A DNA stretch of 64,000 bases from NCBI GenBank assembly GCA_964611895.1, contig CAZTDN010000013.1, forward strand, positions 16,583 through 80,582. The letters are read 5' to 3'. This document shows, one piece after another, positions 36,259-44,406 of this stretch (positions are counted from its first letter, which is position 1; each line of letters starts with the position of its first letter). The notes under the pieces are model-generated. The model was not told the DNA's origin, searched no databases, and saw only the letters and a list, made by a program, of their open reading frames with translations. A program made the translations under genes and the position numbers. The stretch is from JAIEOG01 sp964611895. GTDB lineage: Bacteria > Bdellovibrionota > FAC87 > UBA2466.

Positions 36259-37713
36259 TCAGACCGGAAACTGAAAAAACACAGTGGTTCCCTGTCCGAT
36301 GCTGCTTTCACAATAGATAGACCCGCGAGCTTCTTCGACGATATTTTTCGTTACCATCAACCCAAGGCCCGTTCCATCCTGCTTCGTGGTGAAGAAGGGT
36401 TGGAAAGTTTGCCTTCGAGTTGCATCGTTCATTCCGCTTCCGGAGTCTGAGACTTTCACATTGAAAACATTTTGATTTACTTCTGTTGCGATCGAAATCT
36501 TGCCACCTCTCGGCATTGCATCACGGGCGTTGCGAAGTATGTTCAAGAAAGCCTGCTTTAACCTTGCGCGATCGGTTTGAACAAAAAGTTCGTCTGGGAA
36601 TAAATTCAAATCTACCTGGATGTTCCGTGCTCGATCCTCTTCCGCACAAAAAACGACAATTTCTTTCAATAGATCATGTACGGGCGTGCGAGCCGACGCC
36701 GTCGCCGGGATGCGGGCTCGAATGAGGTAATTCTCCGTGATCTGATGGAGACGCTCGACCTCACGAGAAATGCTTGAAAGAGTTTTGGTGATTTCAGGGT
36801 TTTGATCCTGGAGCTCGGACTGCAACCAGTCGATATTAAGACTAATGGAGTTTAGAGGGTTGCGAATCTCGTGCACGATTTCCGCGGATAGCTGCCCGAC
36901 CGCAGCCAGGCGTTCTGACTGAAGCAGATCTCTTTGCTGCTCTTGAATCTTCCGATCTCGTTCGCGCAACGCGCTCAGCATTCGATTATACTGTCGCGCC
37001 AGCTCAGCGATTTCCTGCTCATCTCCCGCATCTACTTTTAGGCTTTTTTCAAAGTCTCCGTCCGCCATTTGGCGCAGACTTTCGATTAGCAAAGGAAGGG
37101 AGCGGAGAACTCGGTGCGATAAAAATAAAGTGGCCACTCCAAGACCGACCAGTATCCAGGACAAAGCTAACCAAGTGATGAGAGTCTCACGCCCTTCGGC
37201 TTGGGCGGCCAATGTCACCTTTTGAGATTCATCATCGACTTTCGCGGACAATGCATTCAGCTGGTTTCGAAGCTCCAAGTAGCTTTTCTCAAAATGAGTT
37301 CTATCCTGGGTTCCGTTAAGAAGATCGAAAGTTTTCGAAGCGCCAGAGAGAATCTGGGCCAACTCTGCGACTATGGCTGCGTGCGGCCCGCTGTTGGACT
37401 TGAGCAAAAGTGCTTCCGCCTCCGAGAAGTGCTTCCGGATCATATACGGGTACAGATCCCGCACCATTCGGGAGAGCGTGCTGTCTTCAGCGGATGTCCC
37501 GCTTGCAAAGTAAAATCGACGCACATCGTCCGCCAGACCCTGCACGCCGCCCTGTAGTTGAGCCACATGGCGCGAGAAAGGCAGAAAGAGCTCGTTCACC
37601 AGCACCAAACGCTGATTGGTCTTTCCGGACCGAATGTAATGGTAAAAGGATGCCGCCCCGAACAAAGCGAGAATAAGGACAAAACAGCCTATTATTTTGG
37701 CTCGAATGGTCAT
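36259..37713 (-). CDS. Sensor histidine kinase with HAMP domain, 484 aa
   Basis: Membrane sensor for the adjacent NtrC-type regulator. TM1 lies near residues 7-28, a helical periplasmic sensor region at about 30-170 is of four-helix-bundle type, TM2 at about 174-198 is followed by HAMP. The dimerisation helix carries the phospho-acceptor His281 (AEIVHEIRNPLNS). The ATPase domain contains NILRNARDAMPRGG (N box), VKVSDSGSGMND (G1) and FFTTKQDGTGLGL (F and G2 boxes). The stop overlaps an ATG just upstream of the regulator start. Signal unknown. Confidence 0.95.
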   Translation of the reverse strand: MTIRAKIIGCFVLILALFGAASFYHYIRSGKTNQRLVLVNELFLPFSRHVAQLQGGVQGLADDVRRFYFASGTSAEDSTLSRMVRDLYPYMIRKHFSEAEALLLKSNSGPHAAIVAELAQILSGASKTFDLLNGTQDRTHFEKSYLELRNQLNALSAKVDDESQKVTLAAQAEGRETLITWLALSWILVGLGVATLFLSHRVLRSLPLLIESLRQMADGDFEKSLKVDAGDEQEIAELARQYNRMLSALRERDRKIQEQQRDLLQSERLAAVGQLSAEIVHEIRNPLNSISLNIDWLQSELQDQNPEITKTLSSISREVERLHQITENYLIRARIPATASARTPVHDLLKEIVVFCAEEDRARNIQVDLNLFPDELFVQTDRARLKQAFLNILRNARDAMPRGGKISIATEVNQNVFNVKVSDSGSGMNDATRRQTFQPFFTTKQDGTGLGLMVTKNIVEEARGSIYCESSIGQGTTVFFQFPV

Positions 37714-37772
37714 GGATGAAAGATAGAAGTAGCCGGAAAAATCGGGAGAGAGAGATTACTGGCCAACCGTCA

Positions 37773-37825
37773 GTCATCGCGAAGGCCTCGCTCGAGACAA
37801 GTCTCGAACAAGGCCCCGCAATGAC
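37773..37825. repeat. 53-base imperfect palindrome between the kinase and barrel-protein genes
   Basis: Arms of 24 and 25 bases run from GTCATCGCGAAGGCCT to AGGCCCCGCAATGAC, with a central CTCGAGA-CAAG-TCTCGA core. Almost every position pairs when G-U is allowed. It lies 17 bases after the stop of the barrel-protein gene on the minus strand. There is no T-tract on either side, so a classical terminator is unlikely. The GTCATTGCG ends resemble intergenic palindromic repeat families found in many bacterial genomes. Confidence 0.7.
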
Positions 37826-37842
37826 AATGCTTCAAAACAAAA

Positions 37843-38643
37843 TCAGAATGCTACGCGGAACGAACCACCGTAACTAATTGTCGACCCGGTCACAAAAAAG
37901 TACGTGCCCGTCGCCGAAAAATCCACCTGCTGCCCAAGCAAAAAGCCCAGGCGGCCAGTTGCCCCGTGAATCATCGTTCCCGAGTTTTGCATGAGGTATC
38001 CACCACTCAGGTAAATCATGCTTTTCATCATGGTGAAGTACGCACCAAGGTTAAAAGTTCCCAGAGCAGAAATGCTCGGGAAACTGATATCCACTTCGAT
38101 GTTGTTGTTCCCCATGAAGGAGTATCCGAGCCCCGCCGAAACTGCGTTGGTTCCTGCGGTGATGTCGCGGGTATAACCCACTCCGATCGCCATGCCTTTA
38201 GCCCCGGCTGGATTCAGTGTAAACGTACCCGAAACGGTGCCGTTGTTGGCGGAACCAAGGACTTTGTCGTACTTGGCACCAAAAGTGGCTCGGCCTTTAA
38301 ACAGCGAGATTCCCAACCCAGCCCCAATGGTATCGGTCACTCCAGCAGTGGTGAGCAGCTCGGTACCCGAACGTGACCCATACGCCCCCATTCCGAACGA
38401 ACCATTGCCGAATACCATTGATGGGGTGAGTGATTGCGTCGGGGTGGTGGCAGTAGTTCTGCCATACACGCCTTCGACGGCAAATCCACGGCTATCAGCA
38501 AACTGCCCGGGGTTTGAAAAACTGTTGTTGTCAGGGAAAAGAAACCCTAAGCCACCGCGGTTGATCGTGCTGCTGGCCGCATTGGCGTTGATTCCAATTC
38601 CTAAAAGCACAAGAAAAACCGAAAGCGATTTTGTTCGCAGCAT
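37843..38643 (-). CDS. Predicted outer-membrane beta-barrel protein, 266 aa
   Basis: Signal peptide (MLRTKSLSVFLVLLGIGINANA) then a Gly/Ser/Thr-rich barrel-like sequence ending in GGSFRVAF, where the final Phe fits the outer-membrane assembly signal. Strands such as ATFGAKYDKVLGS and NAVSAGLGYSFMGN alternate regularly. Met content is high near MMKSMIYLSGGYLM. No named family recognised. GAGGA precedes the start by 8 bases, and a -10 box TATAAT (minus, 38707-38712) lies 63 bases upstream of the ATG. Confidence 0.7.
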   Translation of the reverse strand: MLRTKSLSVFLVLLGIGINANAASSTINRGGLGFLFPDNNSFSNPGQFADSRGFAVEGVYGRTTATTPTQSLTPSMVFGNGSFGMGAYGSRSGTELLTTAGVTDTIGAGLGISLFKGRATFGAKYDKVLGSANNGTVSGTFTLNPAGAKGMAIGVGYTRDITAGTNAVSAGLGYSFMGNNNIEVDISFPSISALGTFNLGAYFTMMKSMIYLSGGYLMQNSGTMIHGATGRLGFLLGQQVDFSATGTYFFVTGSTISYGGSFRVAF

Positions 38644-38706
38644 TTTTTTGTCCTCAAAAGACGGTTATAAAATGTTTGGGAAAAATAGAGAGCTTACCTA
38701 ATATCT

Positions 38707-38712
38707 ATTATA
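38707..38712 (-). promoter_or_regulatory. Perfect -10 element upstream of the barrel-protein gene
   Basis: Minus-strand TATAAT with no good -35 hexamer at the proper distance; a weak AGCTCT lies 17 bases upstream. Position is suitable for transcription of the barrel gene at 37843-38643, giving a leader of about 60 bases. Confidence 0.4.
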
Positions 38713-38722
38713 GCCTGATTTC

Positions 38723-38750
38723 TTGTCGAAGAGCTAGCGCTTAGCGACAA
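38723..38750. other. 28-base imperfect palindrome at the thioredoxin-like gene stop
   Basis: TTGTCG-N3-AGC-TAGC-GCT-N3-CGACAA is symmetric around its centre and overlaps the stop codon of the thioredoxin-like gene. It could be a weak terminator, or an operator for the barrel gene because it lies just upstream of its -10 box. No T-run follows. Confidence 0.35.
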
Positions 38751-39199
38751 AGGGATTCCACTTCCAAAGCAAGCGCGTCAAATTTTTGTTTACCTGTCCA
38801 CGCCTTCTTTTTTTTCCCTTTGATATAAAGCACAGAGAACGGCAGCGAACCGTCCCACTCGGAATCGATTTGCTTTTGGTATTCAGCATCATTCGCTTTG
38901 AAGGGTTTCGAATACAGTGTCATGGGACTCTCACGCAAGACTTGCCAGTTCCTGGAGAATGTTCGCTGCCCTTGCTCTCCACTAATGTCGATCACCGCCG
39001 GTTTTGCGTGCTTCCATTTTGCGAGCTGCGGGATAAGGCCGGGCAGCTCGACCACACAGGTCGAACACCAATTTGCCCAAGGGTGAATAAAAACACAAGG
39101 TTGCTGCTGCAGGTCTCGAAGCTGGTGAATCGATAGTGGGACTGCCTGCAGCTCTGTCGCCAGCAAGAAAAGGACTGAGATCTTCACAATGCGGATCAT
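38741..39199 (-). CDS. Periplasmic thioredoxin-like protein (WCSTC), 152 aa
   Basis: Exported thioredoxin-fold protein of the TlpA/ResA type. The signal peptide is MIRIVKISVLFLLATELQA and the active site is NWCSTCVVELPG, with two redox cysteines spaced as CxxC. The cis-Pro region appears as SLPFSVLYIKGK. TlpA-type proteins reduce disulfides for cytochrome maturation or copper handling, which may fit the nearby multiheme cytochrome gene, although they are not in an operon. Its start is only 34 bases from that of the divergent ferredoxin gene. A longer start at 39235 would overlap that gene's start codon and is less likely. Confidence 0.82.
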   Translation of the reverse strand: MIRIVKISVLFLLATELQAVPLSIHQLRDLQQQPCVFIHPWANWCSTCVVELPGLIPQLAKWKHAKPAVIDISGEQGQRTFSRNWQVLRESPMTLYSKPFKANDAEYQKQIDSEWDGSLPFSVLYIKGKKKKAWTGKQKFDALALEVESLCR

Positions 39200-39233
39200 A
39201 TCGGCTAGGTTACCACGCCATAAGGAAACGACC

Positions 39234-39641
39234 ATGGGCGGAACAAACCCCTACATTAAGGACCCTGAAGTGAAGCTCCCTACTCAAAAGTTCATAGTGC
39301 GCGTGGAAAACGCCAACAAAGTCATCGAAGTGGATCCCAGCAAAATACCCTACGGAGACACGGGTTTGCCAGGCAGCCTTTTGGATATTTTGCTGCACGC
39401 GGGCGTGGAAATGGACCATGCTTGCGGTGGCGTTTGTGCCTGCGCGACCTGCCATGTGTACGTTAAGCAGGGGGCGGAAACTTGCTCGTCAGTAGAGGAA
39501 GCCGAAAATGACATGCTCGATATGGCCCCCGACCTGAAAACCGGCTCCCGACTTGCTTGCCAGTGTGTTCCCTCTGGAGAAGCCGACATCAGTATCGAAA
39601 TCCCTTCCTGGAACCGGAATTACGCGCGCGAGGGCAACTGA
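39234..39641 (+). CDS. Adrenodoxin-type [2Fe-2S] ferredoxin, 135 aa
   Basis: Cytosolic electron carrier of the ISC/adrenodoxin type. The cluster cysteines are in the pattern C-x5-C-x2-C (ACGGVCACATC) with the fourth in RLACQCVP. GVCACATCHVYV followed by AENDMLDMAP is typical of Fdx in iron-sulfur cluster assembly. AAGGAA lies seven bases before the start. Other isc genes are absent here. The 3' end overlaps the convergent glycosyltransferase by 22 bases. Confidence 0.93.
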   Translation: MGGTNPYIKDPEVKLPTQKFIVRVENANKVIEVDPSKIPYGDTGLPGSLLDILLHAGVEMDHACGGVCACATCHVYVKQGAETCSSVEEAENDMLDMAPDLKTGSRLACQCVPSGEADISIEIPSWNRNYAREGN

Positions 39642-40888
39642 TGGGGTGAAAGCTCCCCAATGGATAACTGGGGGGACCGGAGCGGCTCCACGACTTGGCT
39701 CATGAATGTAGCCAGCGACTGTTTGGTGGAGCAGTTTTCCCGAGCGTAGGCAGTGTTCTTCTGAAAAATTTCGCGCTTTTGGGCCTCAGTGAGCGCCCTT
39801 GCCATAGCGATTGTTTTCACGAAACCATCTACGTCTTCAGATTCCACCGCAAAACCGTAGGGACATTCCGCCAGAAGATCTGCGACGTGGCTACTGCGCG
39901 GCCCGATAAACGCGTAGGGGCGGCCGGTTGCCAAGACCCCGTAGATTTTTGAAACGTGCACAAGCCCAGATAGGTCTTTCCCCATGAGTACCAAATGGAG
40001 GTCTGCCGCCGAAAGTGATTCGGACAAAAGCTCGCGGGGCTGATAAGGCAACTGTCGTATGTTGGACAAACGGTGCGTTTCCCGAAAAGAGGTCACATCG
40101 TTTTCTCTTAACCCACCGCCTATAAACAAAAAAAGCACATTTGGATCGTCCCGCAACCGAAGAGCTGTCTCGAGAACAGTATCAAGCGAATGGGCAATCG
40201 AATGATTCCCCGAATAAAGTACGACAAACTTATGTCCCAATCCATGTCGGGCTCGAAACTTCTTGCCCAACTGCGAATCCAGCGTTGGAGATTCGCTCAC
40301 GGGCCATGGGGGTACCACCACCGTGTTTTCTGCACGCACTCCATGAGCGACAAGTCGGCTGCGCATCCACCTATCTAGGACGATCACATAATCGCTGTAA
40401 CGCACGGTAAACCGCAGGACAAAAGTCAAAAAACGCCCCAGCAAAGATCGCGGATTCAAGTAACCCACTGCAAAAGCGATATCCGGATTCAGATCCATGA
40501 TCCATTGAACACATTTTCCCCCTCGAAGAGCACAAAACAAGAGCGCCGCAAATCCCACGAGGGGTGGGGAAGTAAACCCGATAACAAGGTCCTGTCGACG
40601 AAAAAAGAGGAGTTTCCACAGCAGCAAGCATTCAAACGTAAACCCATCCACCATCCGGTGGAAAAAACTCCGTTTTCCAAAGCCGGTGCACGCCACCCGT
40701 ACAACACGCACTCCGTCCACCCACTCTTCGGCTGGGTGGGTCTTCTTAGGGTTGTCGTAGGCTCGCCTGCTGGTCATCACGGTAACCTCACAACCTTCAG
40801 ACTTGAGATACCGCGCAAAGTCCCGCAGCTGTTGCGAAGTCGCAACCGGATCGGGGTAGTAGGTTTGGTTCAGTAGCAAGACCCGCAT
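39620..40888 (-). CDS. GT4-type glycosyltransferase (WbuB-like), 422 aa
   Basis: Family-1/GT4 retaining glycosyltransferase, probably for surface polysaccharide or LPS. The N-terminal domain has LLLNQTYYPDPVATSQQLRD and EVTVMTSRRAYDNPK, characteristic of WbuB-like enzymes. The C-terminal GT-B domain has VVLYSGNHSIAHSLDTVLE and the GLVHVSKIYGVLATGRPYAF nucleotide-sugar site with the conserved acidic-histidine region changed. Two hydrophobic stretches near residue 100 suggest membrane association. Acceptor unknown. It overlaps the ferredoxin gene at its 3' end. Confidence 0.88.
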   Translation of the reverse strand: MRVLLLNQTYYPDPVATSQQLRDFARYLKSEGCEVTVMTSRRAYDNPKKTHPAEEWVDGVRVVRVACTGFGKRSFFHRMVDGFTFECLLLWKLLFFRRQDLVIGFTSPPLVGFAALLFCALRGGKCVQWIMDLNPDIAFAVGYLNPRSLLGRFLTFVLRFTVRYSDYVIVLDRWMRSRLVAHGVRAENTVVVPPWPVSESPTLDSQLGKKFRARHGLGHKFVVLYSGNHSIAHSLDTVLETALRLRDDPNVLFLFIGGGLRENDVTSFRETHRLSNIRQLPYQPRELLSESLSAADLHLVLMGKDLSGLVHVSKIYGVLATGRPYAFIGPRSSHVADLLAECPYGFAVESEDVDGFVKTIAMARALTEAQKREIFQKNTAYARENCSTKQSLATFMSQVVEPLRSPQLSIGELSPHQLPSRA

Positions 40889-40950
40889 GAGTAGGCCTAA
40901 GATTATCTCACTTACAGGGGGGTTAATAGAAAGCCGCGGTGCGGCACCCT

Positions 40951-42417
40951 CTAGGATTTTCGGGGTTTTTTCATTTTTGGGCAGGCGACTTGTTTTAAAT
41001 CCTGAGCAAAAACAAAACTCTCATCCCGAGGTGGCACATGGCATTGCAAACAAGCCGACTTTTGAACTCGACTTGGCGCCTTGGATGGCTTGCCGGGATG
41101 AGCGCTTCGATTTCCGTGGCAATGTTCGCACTGCACACCCATAGACAACGATTCTATTTTCCCTTCTTTCTGCCAACCATGGATTTTCTCGTGGTATTTT
41201 TTTTTCAACACCGCATACCTCTCGGGCTGCAATCGGGAGTCTAGGGCGCCTTTAGTATCGCCTTCGAAAACCTCTTTCATGAACTTCTCCACAAAAGGGG
41301 TTTCTCCTGATTTTCGACGAGGTTGATCCATCAGGCGAATAGGAGCGGTGATGTCCTGAAAACCGGCCGGCGTGCCATACCCGAGCGAATGACACCCGAT
41401 ACACTCCGGATTGAAATGCTGATTGTCAGAGTACAAAACCAAATACGCTGAAGCATGCTTGGTTGCTTCCCAAAACCGGTACTGCTCCTCGTGGCATTGT
41501 AGGCAGGTTCCGGCCTGAGAAACAAAGGCACCCTTGTCTTTTGGAACAAATACGGTTGCGCGATCTACAGCCAGGCCTCTCACCCGTTTTTGAAACTCTT
41601 CGTAGCGCGAGGCAAAAGCAGGGCTCTTGCCAAACTGAGGGCCGAGATCGTGTTTTTCAAAAATGATTTCTTTTGTCTTGGAATCCCAAGTGACCGTGTT
41701 GACACTTTTCCCGCCCTCCTGCGGGGGGACAACCACGATATCGAAAGCCAGAGAACGCAAGTTTTCCAAATCGGTTTCGTGTTGGGCGATCAACACCACC
41801 GCATCGACAGATTTTTTCCTGAGTTCTTCGACGACGGATTCCAGAGCGCCTCTTGCTGGAACGAGTTTTCCCAAACCAGGGGCAGCCGATTCATTCGCCA
41901 GTCCAGTGACACCGATTTTCACTCCCGCCTTTTCAACGATGGCGTAAGGAGCAAAGACAGGGGAGCCATCGTCTTTCAACCAGTTGGCGGCTACAGCTTT
42001 AAGCCCAGCTCGGGCGGCGAGTTTTTCAAAGGCCTCTTTGCCCAAAGCCAAATCCCGAGGGCCAGGAACCATCACATCGACCCCCATCTGACGGTAAGCA
42101 TCCGCAATGAGCTCTGCCTTGGCTGAGGCAAGTTCCTGCCTCCGTGGGGGAAGCTGAGGAATTTCAAAAAACGTGTTGCCTGACTCCAAAACCAGTCGCA
42201 GGGCGAGGTCTTTGCGTTGGGTCGCTTGAAACGAAATCAACCGATTCACCCCACCCAACTGAATCTTGGGACAACCACACGGCTCAACCTCCCCCCGACG
42301 GTCTCCGAGGACCGTCACTCCCCAAAGCTGGCTCTTGCCAAAGACGGGGCCACTAACGACGAGGCCGCCAAGGAAAGCGCACTGGAGGAATAAACCGGGA
42401 GCGGATAGCTTTATCAT
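40951..42417 (-). CDS. Metallophosphoesterase-like domain fused to tetraheme cytochrome c, 488 aa
   Basis: Exported protein with an N-terminal signal sequence (MIKLSAPGLFLQCAFLGGLVVSG). Residues about 30-270 resemble a 5'-nucleotidase-type phosphoesterase fold (EPCGCPKIQLGGVNR, DVMVPGPRDLALG, GVTGLANES), though several metal-ligand motifs look degenerate. The C-terminal part holds four heme-binding CxxCH motifs at residues 305-309, 339-343, 430-434 and 456-460. Extra histidines (KHAS, HFNPE) could be distal ligands. The arrangement is that of cytochrome c554-like domains. The protein may join periplasmic electron transfer to phosphoester binding. It diverges from the parvulin gene. Confidence 0.85.
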   Translation of the reverse strand: MIKLSAPGLFLQCAFLGGLVVSGPVFGKSQLWGVTVLGDRRGEVEPCGCPKIQLGGVNRLISFQATQRKDLALRLVLESGNTFFEIPQLPPRRQELASAKAELIADAYRQMGVDVMVPGPRDLALGKEAFEKLAARAGLKAVAANWLKDDGSPVFAPYAIVEKAGVKIGVTGLANESAAPGLGKLVPARGALESVVEELRKKSVDAVVLIAQHETDLENLRSLAFDIVVVPPQEGGKSVNTVTWDSKTKEIIFEKHDLGPQFGKSPAFASRYEEFQKRVRGLAVDRATVFVPKDKGAFVSQAGTCLQCHEEQYRFWEATKHASAYLVLYSDNQHFNPECIGCHSLGYGTPAGFQDITAPIRLMDQPRRKSGETPFVEKFMKEVFEGDTKGALDSRLQPERYAVLKKKYHEKIHGWQKEGKIESLSMGVQCEHCHGNRSAHPGKPSKAPSRVQKSACLQCHVPPRDESFVFAQDLKQVACPKMKKPRKS

Positions 42418-42503
42418 GCTCTTATCTTACCGCGTGAAAGGGGGCCAGCCTAGCATGCCCGGCGAGCTTGCCGCACTGCGGGTATTCCGGTACCCTGGGA
42501 GGC

Positions 42504-43448
42504 ATGCTGCGAAGGTATGTTTTCCTCTCTATTTCCGGAATATTGGGTGTCTGCGCTTGTACGCGAACAGCGTCCTTGCCCGCCGATCAGGTTGTCGCCC
42601 GAGTGAATGGGGAGGCTGTTTCGATGGCGGAGTTTTCGCTGGGCTTCAATCAGCTTAAAGCTCAGCAAGATGAGATATTAAGCAAAAACCCAAAGCTTAC
42701 CAACCAGCTCAAAATTAGGGCCTTGAATGAAGCGTTGATTCTTACGCTTTTGAGGCAAGAGGCCGCAAAAAAACAGCTCCGAATCGCAAAAGAAGAAGTC
42801 GAGGGCCGGCTGTCCAATTGGAAAGATGGGTACCCGCCAGGTGGTTTTGAAGAAATGCTACGCAAACAAAACACCACCGAAGAGTTTTTGCGTAAGCGGA
42901 TTGCGGATCAACTCCTCATTGAAAAAATAACGGAGACATTGTTTGGCACGGAAACGATGGTCTCCGATGAAGAGCTTCAGGCTTATTTCAAGCAGCATTC
43001 CGACGAGTTTATTCGACCTGTGCGCGTGCATGCTTATCAAATTGTCGTTCCCACTCAGGAAGAAGCGTCCAAAATACGTCAGGAGATCGTGGCTGGCCAG
43101 ATTACTTTTGAATCCGCGGCCCGAAAATACTCTCTCAGCCCTGACGCCGCCAAAGGGGGAGATTTGGGGTTTTTTTCGAAAGACGAAAAAATTTCCGCTT
43201 TCAACAAGGCCTTCGCTTTGAGTGTGGGAGAAGTCTCCTCGCCCATTCAAAGTCAATACGGAGTGCACCTTTTGAAAGTCATCGAGAAACAACCGTCTAA
43301 GAAGCTTGCCTTTGCCGAGGCAAAGGACGACATAGTCAGGGCCCTGAAAAAGGTAAAAGAAGTTTCAATCTACAAAGAATGGGTAACCAAGCTGCTGAAG
43401 GACGGCGAAATCTATCGAAATGAATCTCTTTTTTCGAACTCTATTTAG
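42504..43448 (+). CDS. Parvulin-type peptidyl-prolyl isomerase lipoprotein, 314 aa
   Basis: Lipoprotein foldase of the PrsA/SurA kind. The signal peptide ends in LGVCAC, giving a lipidated Cys near residue 17. A SurA-type N-terminal helical region (VVARVNGEAVSMAEFSLGF) precedes one parvulin domain with YQIVVPTQEEA, KYSLSPDAAKGGDLGFFSKDE and SQYGVHLLKVIE. The start follows GGGAGG closely. Its last 29 bases overlap the next parvulin gene. It probably assists outer-membrane protein folding. Confidence 0.9.
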   Translation: MLRRYVFLSISGILGVCACTRTASLPADQVVARVNGEAVSMAEFSLGFNQLKAQQDEILSKNPKLTNQLKIRALNEALILTLLRQEAAKKQLRIAKEEVEGRLSNWKDGYPPGGFEEMLRKQNTTEEFLRKRIADQLLIEKITETLFGTETMVSDEELQAYFKQHSDEFIRPVRVHAYQIVVPTQEEASKIRQEIVAGQITFESAARKYSLSPDAAKGGDLGFFSKDEKISAFNKAFALSVGEVSSPIQSQYGVHLLKVIEKQPSKKLAFAEAKDDIVRALKKVKEVSIYKEWVTKLLKDGEIYRNESLFSNSI

Positions 43449-44406
43449 CACACTACTTTTTTTGGTGGTCTGTTCTCCTCTTTGGGCAAAACGCATATTG
43501 GACCGAAGTGTAGTCACCGTAAATGACGATATTATTCTCCAATCTGACATTGCAGCGTTTCGCGCCAAATCCAAACAAAAAAACTTTCAGGAGCTTTTTG
43601 GTGGACTGGACCCCGCCAAATTAAATACAGATGACGCGATCTTGCAGCTCTTGGTAGAAGAAAAATTACTCGATCAGGCAGTAAAAAAACTTGAACTCAC
43701 CGCTTCGGACCAGGAAATCGATCGCCACATCCGGACTATTCTAGAACGTAACGGAATAAACCAAGCTCAGTTAAAGGCTCGACTCCAGGATCTCGGCACC
43801 AGTTTTGCCGAATACCGGGATGGAATTCGACGGCAGCTTGAAAGGCGAAACCTCGTAGAACGCGAGCTGAAACCCTCGATGGAAGTATCAGACGAGGAAC
43901 TCAGGCATTTTATGTTGCGCAACGGGGCCTCGGCCGATCAGGGCACGCGTTACCAGATTGCTCACATTTTAATCACTACCAAAGGCAAGGCTGGTGCCGA
44001 GCGGGCTGCAACAGTGCTCAAGGCGGCGATCGCGGCACCCTCTAGCTTTCAAAAGTTAGCTGCCGATTACTCCGATGATCAGGCAACCTCTTCGACCGGA
44101 GGTGACTTGGGCATGCTGGGGCTAGATGCCATGTTGCCGAGCTTCCGAAACGCGGCCAAACAAACTCCTGTGGGCAAAGTTTATCCTCAGGTTGTAAAGT
44201 CTCAAGCCGGCTTTCACATCATTAAAGTACTTTCCTCTAAGGCACTCACATTTGCGGATCTTCCTGAGGACAAAAAGTCGGAGCTTCGAAATCAGTATCG
44301 CTCTCAAGAACTCGAGAAAAAAATGGCGCTTTGGATTCAGCGAAAAAAGAGCGAAGCGCACATACGGCGATTTGATGAACCAAAGGAAATCAAAAGTGGC
44401 AGCTAG
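43420..44406 (+). CDS. SurA-like periplasmic parvulin chaperone, 328 aa
   Basis: Soluble periplasmic chaperone and prolyl isomerase. The signal peptide is MNLFFRTLFSTLLFLVVCSPLWA; the N-terminal SurA domain contains SVVTVNDDIILQSDIAAFR, and one parvulin domain has QIAHILITTKGKA and GGDLGMLGLDAML. E. coli SurA has two parvulin domains; here there is one. The gene overlaps the previous parvulin gene by 29 bases and the next gene's start, so the three are probably co-translated. Confidence 0.9.
   Translation: MNLFFRTLFSTLLFLVVCSPLWAKRILDRSVVTVNDDIILQSDIAAFRAKSKQKNFQELFGGLDPAKLNTDDAILQLLVEEKLLDQAVKKLELTASDQEIDRHIRTILERNGINQAQLKARLQDLGTSFAEYRDGIRRQLERRNLVERELKPSMEVSDEELRHFMLRNGASADQGTRYQIAHILITTKGKAGAERAATVLKAAIAAPSSFQKLAADYSDDQATSSTGGDLGMLGLDAMLPSFRNAAKQTPVGKVYPQVVKSQAGFHIIKVLSSKALTFADLPEDKKSELRNQYRSQELEKKMALWIQRKKSEAHIRRFDEPKEIKSGS

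Noticed and set aside
38192..38701. Plus-strand open frame of 169 codons
   Set aside because: Antisense shadow of the barrel protein, with no ribosome-binding site.
44252..44395. Upstream extension of the phosphohexomutase frame
   Set aside because: Overlaps the SurA-like gene deeply; the GTG at 44396 with AAAGGAAA gives a normal family N-terminus.
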